Below are positions 56,881 through 63,384 of a DNA stretch of 63,384 bases, in pieces. The stretch is from contig JAEYXX010000113.1 of NCBI GenBank assembly GCA_023431055.1, positions 1-63,384 on the forward strand. Reading direction: 5' to 3'. This stretch comes from Pseudomonadota bacterium (GTDB lineage: Bacteria > Pseudomonadota > Gammaproteobacteria > Pseudomonadales > Pseudomonadaceae). The translations under genes and the position numbers were made by a program. The first letter of the stretch is position 1, and each line of letters begins with the position of its first letter. The notes under the pieces were generated by a model. That model was given only the letters and a program-made list of their open reading frames with translations, ran no database searches and was not told where the DNA came from.

Positions 56881-58656
56881 ATGATGCGCAGCCACTATTG
56901 CGGCCAGTTGAACGAGAGCCTGGATGGCCAGGAAATCACCCTTTGCGGCTGGGTACACCGTCGCCGTGACCATGGCGGGGTGATCTTCCTCGATATTCGT
57001 GATCGTGAAGGCCTGGCTCAGGTGGTGTTCGACCCTGATCGCGCCGAGACCTTCGCCAAAGCCGACCGCGTGCGCAGCGAGTACGTAGTGAAGATCACCG
57101 GCAAGGTGCGTCTGCGTCCGGCCGGTGCGGTCAATCCGAACATGGCTTCCGGCGCCATCGAAGTGCTGGGCTACGAGCTGGAAGTGCTCAACGAGGCCGA
57201 AACCCCGCCGTTCCCGCTCAACGAATACACCGATGTGGGCGAGGAAACCCGCCTGCGCTACCGCTTCATCGACCTGCGTCGCCCTGAGATGGCCGAGAAG
57301 CTCAAGCTGCGCTCGCGCATCACCTCAAGCATCCGTCGCTACCTGGACGACAACGGCTTCCTCGACGTCGAGACGCCGATCCTGACCCGGGCCACCCCGG
57401 AAGGCGCGCGTGACTATCTGGTGCCGAGCCGCACCCACGCCGGCAGCTTCTTCGCCCTACCGCAGTCGCCGCAGCTGTTCAAGCAACTGCTGATGGTGGC
57501 CGGCTTCGACCGCTACTACCAGATCGCCAAGTGCTTCCGCGACGAGGATCTGCGTGCCGACCGTCAGCCGGAATTCACCCAGATCGACATCGAGACCAGC
57601 TTCCTCGATGAAAAGGACATCATGGGCATCACCGAGACCATGGTGCGCAACCTGTTCAAGGAAGTGCTGGGTGTCGAGTTCGGCGAACTGCCGCACATGA
57701 CCCTGGACGAAGCCATGCGCCGCTTCGGTTCGGACAAGCCGGACCTGCGCATTCCGCTGGAGCTGGTCGATGTCGAGGACCAGCTCAAGGACGTCGAATT
57801 CAAGGTTTTCGCCGGCCCGGCCAACGATCCGAAATGCCGCGTCACTGCGCTGCGTGTCCCGGGCGGGGCGAGCATGCCGCGCAAGCAGATCGACGACTAC
57901 ACCAAGTTCGTTGGCATCTACGGTGCCAAGGGCCTGGCCTACATCAAGGTCAACGAGCGTGCGGCTGGTGTCGAAGGTCTGCAGTCGCCGATCGTCAAGA
58001 ACATCCCGCTGGACAACATCAATGTCATCCTCGACCGCGTTGGTGCGGTCGATGGCGATATCGTGTTCTTCGGTGCCGACAAGGCCAAGATCGTCAGCGA
58101 AGCCCTGGGCGCGCTGCGCATCAAGCTGGGTCATGATCTGAACCTGTTCACTTGCGAATGGGCGCCGCTGTGGGTCGTCGACTTCCCGATGTTCGAAGAG
58201 AACGACGACGGCAGCCTGACCGCCATGCACCACCCGTTTACCTCGCCCAAGTGCACCCCCGAGGAGCTGGAGGCCAACCCGGCGGCTGCACTGTCGCGTG
58301 CCTACGACATGGTACTCAACGGCACCGAGCTGGGTGGCGGTTCGATCCGTATCCACGACAAGGCCATGCAGCAGACCGTGTTCCGTGTGCTGGGCATCAG
58401 CGAAGACGAGCAGCAGGAGAAGTTCGGCTTCCTGCTCGACGCGCTGAAGTACGGTGCGCCGCCCCATGGTGGCCTGGCCTTCGGCCTGGATCGCCTGGTG
58501 ATGCTGATGACTGGCGCGCAGTCGATCCGCGAAGTGATCGCCTTCCCGAAAACCCAGAGCGCGGCCTGCGTCATGACTCAGGCGCCGGGCATCGTCGACA
58601 ACAAGTCGCTGCGCGAGCTGCATATCCGCCTGCGTGAGCAACCCAAAGCCGAGTGA
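56881..58656 (+). CDS. aspS: Aspartyl-tRNA synthetase (non-discriminating type likely)
   Basis: 591 residues from [11 protein letters not shown]-terminal OB-fold anticodon domain, class II core with [20 protein letters not shown] (motif 2) and FGLDRLVML (motif 3), and the bacterial GAD insertion. His31 and Gly82 are, as I recall, the residues that let the P. aeruginosa enzyme charge both tRNA-Asp and tRNA-Asn, which then needs GatCAB. Confidence 0.97.
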   Translation: MMRSHYCGQLNESLDGQEITLCGWVHRRRDHGGVIFLDIRDREGLAQVVFDPDRAETFAKADRVRSEYVVKITGKVRLRPAGAVNPNMASGAIEVLGYELEVLNEAETPPFPLNEYTDVGEETRLRYRFIDLRRPEMAEKLKLRSRITSSIRRYLDDNGFLDVETPILTRATPEGARDYLVPSRTHAGSFFALPQSPQLFKQLLMVAGFDRYYQIAKCFRDEDLRADRQPEFTQIDIETSFLDEKDIMGITETMVRNLFKEVLGVEFGELPHMTLDEAMRRFGSDKPDLRIPLELVDVEDQLKDVEFKVFAGPANDPKCRVTALRVPGGASMPRKQIDDYTKFVGIYGAKGLAYIKVNERAAGVEGLQSPIVKNIPLDNINVILDRVGAVDGDIVFFGADKAKIVSEALGALRIKLGHDLNLFTCEWAPLWVVDFPMFEENDDGSLTAMHHPFTSPKCTPEELEANPAAALSRAYDMVLNGTELGGGSIRIHDKAMQQTVFRVLGISEDEQQEKFGFLLDALKYGAPPHGGLAFGLDRLVMLMTGAQSIREVIAFPKTQSAACVMTQAPGIVDNKSLRELHIRLREQPKAE

Positions 58657-58660
58657 TAAC

Positions 58661-58775
58661 CTGCTGCGCTTGGTCATGCTGCGTTGGAAAGAGGTTCGAA
58701 ATGCTCATTTGCTTCAGCAAACTGCGCTTTCTCACCTCTTTCCGCCTTGCCTGACCTGCGCTCGCGACGGTTCTC
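58661..58775 (+). repeat. Structured repeat family S, copy B
   Basis: Begins five bases after the aspS stop. CTGCGTT box, outer stem GGAAAGAGGT (58686-58695) / ACCTCTTTCC (58734-58743), 10 perfect pairs; constant TGCTCA; inner stem TTTGC (58708-58712) / GCAAA (58717-58721) with loop TTCA. Compared with copy A both stems differ in sequence but remain complementary. Confidence 0.75.
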
Positions 58776-58825
58776 ATCTCGGCTTGCGCCGGTTGTAACC
58801 TGTTTTGAAAAAGATGGAGTGAGTT

Positions 58826-59575
58826 ATGGCTGGTCATTCCAAATGGGCCAATATCAAGCACCGCAAGGGGCGTCAGGACGCCAAGCGGGGCAAGATCTTC
58901 ACCAAGCTGATTCGTGAACTGACGGTCGCGGCCAAGCACGGCGGCCCGGTTCCGGCGGACAACCCGCGTCTGCGTCTGGCCGTGGACAAGGCGCTGACCA
59001 ACAACATGTCGCGTGAAGTCATCGATCGCGCCATCGCCCGCGGCGCCGGCAATAACGAAGCCGACAACGTCGTCGAGTTCAGCTACGAAGGCTATGCGCC
59101 GAGCGGTGTGGCGATCATCGTCGAAGTGATGACCGACAACCGCAACCGCACTGCCGCCGAAGTGCGTCATGCCTTTACCAAGTGCGGCGGCAACCTGGGT
59201 ACTGATGGTTCGGTCGCTTACATGTTCGACCGCAAGGGCCAGATCAGCTTCGCGCCGGGTGTCGATGAAGATGCCCTGATGGAAGCTGCCTTGGAGGCTG
59301 GTGCAGATGACGTGGAAATGGGCGAAGACGGTTCGGCCCTGGTGTCGACTAGCTTCACCGAGTTTCATGCCGTCAACGAAGCGCTGAGCGCGGCTGGCTT
59401 CAAGGCCGAGGAAGCAGAGATCGCCATGATCCCCTCGATCAGTGCGCCGATCGCCGATCTGGAAACTGCGCAGAAGGTGTTCAAGCTGATCGACATGCTC
59501 GAAGATCTGGATGACGTGCAGAACGTCTACCACAACGCCGAAGTCGCCGACGAGATCATGGAGCAGCTCGGCTGA
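58826..59575 (+). CDS. yebC: YebC/TACO1-family regulator
   Basis: 249 residues, starting [20 protein letters not shown], the family signature. YebC proteins act as transcription regulators (PmpR in P. aeruginosa) or help ribosomes at proline stretches. It lies upstream of ruvC in the common aspS–yebC–ruvCAB order, with its own terminator. Confidence 0.96.
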   Translation: MAGHSKWANIKHRKGRQDAKRGKIFTKLIRELTVAAKHGGPVPADNPRLRLAVDKALTNNMSREVIDRAIARGAGNNEADNVVEFSYEGYAPSGVAIIVEVMTDNRNRTAAEVRHAFTKCGGNLGTDGSVAYMFDRKGQISFAPGVDEDALMEAALEAGADDVEMGEDGSALVSTSFTEFHAVNEALSAAGFKAEEAEIAMIPSISAPIADLETAQKVFKLIDMLEDLDDVQNVYHNAEVADEIMEQLG

Positions 59576-59579
59576 GGTT

Positions 59580-59629
59580 GTAGCCCGGATGCAATCCGGG
59601 ACACATTCCCCGGATTGCATCCGGGCTAC
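59580..59629. repeat. REP-like inverted pair, GTAGCCCGGAT family
   Basis: The arms 59580-59600 and 59609-59629 are exact reverse complements and identical to those at 20.96-21.01 kb; only the loop differs. Confidence 0.88.
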
Positions 59630-59634
59630 GAATG

Positions 59635-59673
59635 AAAAGCCGGAAGCGCCGCATGGTCCTTCCGGCTTTTTTC
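59635..59673 (+). terminator. Terminator of yebC
   Basis: AAAAGCCGGAAG (59635-59646) pairs perfectly with CTTCCGGCTTTT (59659-59670), then TT. Confidence 0.9.
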
Positions 59674-59753
59674 GTCAGGCCGGCCGGTTGGCGGATGACG
59701 TCGTCGAGGGCGCCCCGTATACTCGCCAACTGGATAAATAGACAGTTGCCGAC

Positions 59754-60278
59754 ATGACCCTCATCCTAGGAATCGATCCCGGTTCGCGCATCACCGGCTA
59801 TGGCGTGGTACGCGATACCGGGCGTGGCTGCGAGTACGTGGCCTCGGGCTGCATTCGTACCGGCAATGGTCCCTTGGCCGAGCGTCTGCAGATCGTCTTT
59901 CGCGGCGTCAGCGAGGTGATTCGCACTCATGGTCCGGTGACCATGGGTATCGAGCAGGTGTTCATGGCGCGCAATGCCGATTCGGCGCTCAAGCTGGGGC
60001 AGGCGCGTGGCGCAGCCATCGTCGCGGCGGTGGAGGCGGGGCTGGAGGTGAGCGAGTACACCGCGACCCAGGTCAAGCAGGCCGTGGTCGGCACCGGCGC
60101 AGCGGACAAGCAGCAGGTGCAGATGATGGTCATGCACCTGCTGGGGCTGGTGCAGAAGCCGCAGATCGACGCCTCCGATGCCTTGGGCATCGCCCTGTGC
60201 CATGCCCATCATCGGCAGAGTCTCATTCCCCATGGGCTGGCCGGCGCCAAGCGCCGCGGCGGCCGTCTTCGTTTGTAA
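59754..60278 (+). CDS. ruvC: Holliday junction endonuclease RuvC
   Basis: 174 residues. Catalytic acidic residues are visible as Asp8 in [11 protein letters not shown], Glu in [10 protein letters not shown] and Asp in [16 protein letters not shown]. It cuts Holliday junctions symmetrically with RuvAB. Confidence 0.97.
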   Translation: MTLILGIDPGSRITGYGVVRDTGRGCEYVASGCIRTGNGPLAERLQIVFRGVSEVIRTHGPVTMGIEQVFMARNADSALKLGQARGAAIVAAVEAGLEVSEYTATQVKQAVVGTGAADKQQVQMMVMHLLGLVQKPQIDASDALGIALCHAHHRQSLIPHGLAGAKRRGGRLRL

Positions 60279-60299
60279 TCGGATCAAAGGAAAGCAGCG

Positions 60300-60905
60300 G
60301 TGATCGGACGTTTGCGCGGCACCCTGGCGGAGAAACAGCCGCCGCATTTGCTTCTGGATGTGAATGGCGTCGGTTATGAGCTGGAAGTGCCGATGACGAC
60401 CCTATATCGTCTGCCTGCGGTGGGTGAGCCGGTGACCCTGCACACTCATCTGGTGGTGCGTGAGGATGCGCATCTGCTCTATGGCTTTTTCGAGAAGCGC
60501 GAGCGTGAGCTGTTTCGCGAGCTGATCCGCCTCAATGGCGTCGGCCCCAAGCTGGCGCTGGCCCTGATGTCCGGGCTCGAAGTCGACGAATTGGTGCGTT
60601 GCGTGCAGGCGCAGGACACGGCCGCCCTGGTCAAGGTGCCGGGTGTCGGCAAGAAAACCGCCGAGCGTCTGCTGGTCGAACTCAAGGACCGCTTCAAGGC
60701 CTGGGAGTCGATACCGTCCATCGCGCCCCTGGTGGTTGAACCTCAACTGGCGCAGGCAGTCTCAAGCGCGGAGAACGACGCCGTCAGTGCGTTGATCTCC
60801 CTCGGGTACAAGCCGCAGGAGGCCAGCCGAGCCGTTGCCGCCGTCAAGGAGGATGGGATGAGCAGCGAAGATTTGATTCGTCGCGCATTGCGCGGCATGG
60901 CGTAG
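60300..60905 (+). CDS. ruvA: Holliday junction DNA helicase subunit RuvA
   Basis: 201 residues starting at GTG, preceded by AAAGGAAAGC. N-terminal OB fold, two helix-hairpin-helix motifs ([13 protein letters not shown] and [13 protein letters not shown]), and C-terminal domain III that contacts RuvB. Length is normal. Its TAG stop lies in the GTAG of an adjacent repeat. Confidence 0.97.
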   Translation: MIGRLRGTLAEKQPPHLLLDVNGVGYELEVPMTTLYRLPAVGEPVTLHTHLVVREDAHLLYGFFEKRERELFRELIRLNGVGPKLALALMSGLEVDELVRCVQAQDTAALVKVPGVGKKTAERLLVELKDRFKAWESIPSIAPLVVEPQLAQAVSSAENDAVSALISLGYKPQEASRAVAAVKEDGMSSEDLIRRALRGMA

Positions 60906-60970
60906 GGTGGATTACGCCTTTTTCATCCACCGGCTTTGTGGTGGAAAACGCTGCGCGGTTGCCACCCTGC
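60902..60970. repeat. REP-like element, GTAGGGTGGAT family
   Basis: GTAG (60902-60905) then GGTGGAT (60906-60912) pairing with ATCCACC (60925-60931); a degenerate inverted partner (GGTGG…CCACCCTGC) follows to 60970. It fills the space between ruvA and ruvB. Confidence 0.75.
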
Positions 60971-61005
60971 ATTGCAATTCAACGGACTCTTAGTGGAACC
61001 CCTCG

Positions 61006-62058
61006 ATGATCGAAGCCGATCGCCTGATTACCGCCAGTCCACGTGAGCGCGAAGAGCAGCAGGATCGTGCCATACGCCCGTTGCGCCTGGCTGACTACAT
61101 CGGCCAGCCCGTGGTGCGTGAGCAGATGGCGCTGTTCATCCAGGCCGCGCGGGGCAGGGCGGAAGCGCTCGACCACACGCTGATCTTCGGTCCGCCGGGC
61201 CTGGGCAAGACCACTCTGGCCAATATCATCGCCGAGGAAATGGGCAGCTCGATCAAGAGCACCTCCGGCCCCGTGCTCGAGCGTCCGGGCGATCTGGCAG
61301 CGCTGCTGACCAACCTGGAAAGTGGCGATGTGCTGTTCATCGACGAAATTCATCGTCTTTCTCCGGTGGTCGAGGAAGTGCTGTACCCGGCCATGGAGGA
61401 TTTTCAGCTCGACATCATGATCGGCGAAGGCCCGGCAGCACGCTCGATCAAGCTGGATCTGCCGCCCTTCACCCTGGTCGGCGCCACTACCCGTGCCGGC
61501 ATGCTGACCAACCCGCTGCGTGACCGTTTCGGTATCGTCCAGCGCCTGGAGTTCTACGGCATCGAGGACCTCGCCACCATCGTTTCGCGCTCGGCCGGGA
61601 TTCTCGGTTTGCCCATCGAGGCCAAGGGGGCTTATGAAATCGCTCGTCGCGCGCGCGGTACGCCGCGTATCGCCAACCGCCTGCTACGCCGCGTGCGTGA
61701 TTTCGCCGAGGTGCGCGGTACGGGCCATATCTCCCAGTCCATCGCCGATCAGGCGTTGAATCTGCTGGATGTCGACGAGCGTGGCTTCGATCATTCCGAC
61801 CGACGTCTTCTGCTGGCCATGATCGAGAAGTTCGACGGCGGGCCGGTGGGGCTGGACAGCCTGGCTGCGGCCATCGGCGAGGAGCGCCATACCATCGAGG
61901 ACGTGCTCGAGCCTTACCTGATTCAGCAGGGTTACATGATGCGCACTCCACGTGGGCGTGTGGTCACCCGGCATGCCTATCTGCACTTCGGGCTGAACAT
62001 CCCCAAGCGCTCGGGTGATTCGCCCAGTGGTGATCTTTTCAGTGCGGGTGACGAATGA
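61006..62058 (+). CDS. ruvB: Holliday junction branch-migration helicase RuvB
   Basis: 350 residues. AAA+ ATPase with Walker [12 protein letters not shown], Walker [12 protein letters not shown], sensor 1 [10 protein letters not shown] and a C-terminal winged helix. Hexameric motor for branch migration with RuvA. Confidence 0.97.
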   Translation: MIEADRLITASPREREEQQDRAIRPLRLADYIGQPVVREQMALFIQAARGRAEALDHTLIFGPPGLGKTTLANIIAEEMGSSIKSTSGPVLERPGDLAALLTNLESGDVLFIDEIHRLSPVVEEVLYPAMEDFQLDIMIGEGPAARSIKLDLPPFTLVGATTRAGMLTNPLRDRFGIVQRLEFYGIEDLATIVSRSAGILGLPIEAKGAYEIARRARGTPRIANRLLRRVRDFAEVRGTGHISQSIADQALNLLDVDERGFDHSDRRLLLAMIEKFDGGPVGLDSLAAAIGEERHTIEDVLEPYLIQQGYMMRTPRGRVVTRHAYLHFGLNIPKRSGDSPSGDLFSAGDE

Positions 62059-62111
62059 CGAAAAAATTGTTACCAGGCCGGATTGGCAAGCAGCAGGCCG
62101 GGGACTAGAGT

Positions 62112-62564
62112 ATGCGCGCGCAAAACGGAGTCCAGCCGTTCAGCCACCATTGCCGGGTCTATTACGAAGATACCGATGCGGGCGGCATCGTCTACTACGT
62201 CAACTACCTCAAATTCATGGAGCGGGCTCGCACCGAGCGCCTGCGTGAGCTGGGTTATGCCCAGTCGACGCTTGCCGGTGAGGGCCTGTTGTTCGTCGTG
62301 CATTCGGCCGAGGCGCGTTATCACGCGCCGGCACGCCTGGATGACGAGCTGGTGATCAGCGCCGATGTGATCGAATTGAACCGTGCAAGCCTGCGCTTTC
62401 GTCAACAGGTCAGGCGGGCTGCGGATGATGTGCTGCTCTGCGAAGGGCAGTTTCTGGTGGCCTGTGTGCGCGCCGACAACTTGAAACCCCGGGCTATCCC
62501 CGAATCCCTGCGACATGCGTTCGCCGGGACGCAGGCGCCGGGTCCAATTGCAGCAGGAGAGTAA
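62112..62564 (+). CDS. ybgC: Tol-Pal-associated acyl-CoA thioesterase
   Basis: 150 residues from [10 protein letters not shown]. Hotdog thioesterase; [19 protein letters not shown] carries catalytic Asp22 (E. coli Asp18). The His that follows the Tyr in E. coli YbgC is Tyr29 here. It is the first gene of the tol-pal operon; tolQ starts two bases after its stop. Confidence 0.95.
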   Translation: MRAQNGVQPFSHHCRVYYEDTDAGGIVYYVNYLKFMERARTERLRELGYAQSTLAGEGLLFVVHSAEARYHAPARLDDELVISADVIELNRASLRFRQQVRRAADDVLLCEGQFLVACVRADNLKPRAIPESLRHAFAGTQAPGPIAAGE

Positions 62565-62566
62565 GC

Positions 62567-63262
62567 GTGGAAGCTAACGCCGTTGACCATATGTCGATGT
62601 GGAGTCTGATCAGTAACGCCAGTCTGTTGGTTCAGCTGGTGATGCTGACCCTGGTGGGCGCATCGGTCATTTCCTGGGTGATGATCTTCCAGCGTAGCAA
62701 TGCGCTGCGTGCCGCCAGGCGTGCTCTGGACAACTTCGAGGATCGTTTCTGGTCCGGCATCGACCTGTCCAAGCTGTATCGCCAGGCTGGCAGCAACCCC
62801 GATCCGGATTCCGGTCTGGAGCAGATCTTCCGTGCCGGCTTCAAGGAATTTTCCCGTCTGCGTCAGCAGCAGGGCGTCGACCCTGATGCGGTGATGGACG
62901 GCGTGGCGCGTGCCATGCGCGTTGCCATCTCCCGCGAGGAAGAGAAGCTGGAAACCGCACTGCCGTTTCTTGCCACCGTGGGTTCCACCAGCCCGTACAT
63001 CGGCCTGTTCGGTACCGTATGGGGCATCATGAACTCCTTCCGCGGCCTGGCCCAGGTGCAGCAGGCCACCCTGGCCACCGTCGCCCCGGGTATTGCCGAA
63101 GCGCTGATCGCCACCGCCATCGGCCTGTTCGCCGCGATTCCGGCGGTCATCGCCTACAACCGCTTCTCTGCCCGCGGCGAAATGCTGATTGGCCGCTACT
63201 ACACCTTCGCCGACGAGTTCCAGGCCATCCTGCACCGCAAGGTGCACACCTCGGAAGACTAA
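62567..63262 (+). CDS. tolQ: Tol-Pal system proton-channel subunit TolQ
   Basis: 231 residues starting at GTG, preceded by AGGAGAG. Three membrane helices; the conserved SPYIGLFGTVWGIMNSFRGL and ATAIGLFAAIPAVIAYNRF form the channel helices. With TolR it uses the proton-motive force to energise TolA during outer-membrane constriction. Confidence 0.97.
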   Translation: MEANAVDHMSMWSLISNASLLVQLVMLTLVGASVISWVMIFQRSNALRAARRALDNFEDRFWSGIDLSKLYRQAGSNPDPDSGLEQIFRAGFKEFSRLRQQQGVDPDAVMDGVARAMRVAISREEEKLETALPFLATVGSTSPYIGLFGTVWGIMNSFRGLAQVQQATLATVAPGIAEALIATAIGLFAAIPAVIAYNRFSARGEMLIGRYYTFADEFQAILHRKVHTSED

Positions 63263-63289
63263 GACGCGCGCACAGGATAGGTTCTAGCC

Positions 63290-63384
63290 ATGGCGAGAAT
63301 TCGCAACAGACGCAAACCGGTCGCCGAGATGAACGTGGTGCCCTACATCGACGTGATGCTGGTGCTGCTGGTCATCTTCATGGT
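63290..63384 (+). CDS. tolR: Tol-Pal system subunit TolR (partial, cut by window end)
   Basis: The first 31 residues are present. The membrane helix contains the channel Asp (VVPYIDVMLVLLVIFM). The start lies 27 bases after tolQ. The rest lies outside the window. Confidence 0.93.
   Translation, partial: MARIRNRRKPVAEMNVVPYIDVMLVLLVIFM

Overview
The window is chromosomal DNA of a GC-rich gammaproteobacterium and almost certainly a Pseudomonas, most likely of the mendocina/oleovorans group. The protein sequences (OprD, AspRS, ProS, RuvABC, the AsrA-type Lon paralogue, GmhA, MinCDE) and the gene order proS–thioesterase–oprD–HIT–slyX–cold-shock–dps–aspS–yebC–ruvCAB–ybgC–tolQR match what I remember of P. 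aeruginosa. No rRNA, tRNA, CRISPR array, prophage or transposase gene was seen.

Layout. (1) About 0.1–14.3 kb is a catabolic island for the aldaric acids glucarate and galactarate: a LysR regulator, a tripartite tricarboxylate-type transporter (tctCBA) with a GudX-like dehydratase paralogue, then in the opposite direction kdgD, gudD, an MFS transporter, garD, an FAD-linked 2-hydroxyacid dehydrogenase and an NAD(P)-linked 2-hydroxyacid dehydrogenase. GudD and GarD converge on 5-dehydro-4-deoxyglucarate and KdgD makes 2-oxoglutarate semialdehyde. The dehydrogenase that would finish the route is not in the window. (2) 14.4–21 kb holds a YadGH-like ABC exporter, a chagasin-type protease inhibitor (icp), a Lon paralogue (asrA) preceded by a clear heat-shock-type promoter, an unrecognised membrane protein and an AraC regulator. 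(3) 21–28.8 kb holds gmhA, apeB, a compositionally odd methyltransferase, rluA, minEDC, an HtrB acyltransferase and a patatin. (4) 28.9–47 kb is a mixed envelope and metabolism region: pirin, MlaA with an exported hydrolase, small membrane proteins, SDR, CynX-type MFS, YnfA, a phosphate-type porin, a DUF482 protein, putP, VF530, a lipoprotein hydrolase, a 1032-residue bifunctional penicillin-binding protein, a methyltransferase, a VOC protein and an aldo/keto reductase. (5) 47–63.4 kb is the conserved core block proS to tolR, with a GGDEF cyclase and an Hpt/HD-GYP-like protein flanking dps.

The main non-coding signal is repeats. Several REP-like hairpin families, each opening with GTAG, occur singly or as inverted pairs. 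Three genes use the TAG of such a GTAG as their stop codon. A second, different repeat family has three copies (start of window, after minE, after aspS). It has a constant core and two stems that change sequence between copies while staying complementary, which is the signature of a selected secondary structure. I regard this as the best candidate in the window for something undescribed.
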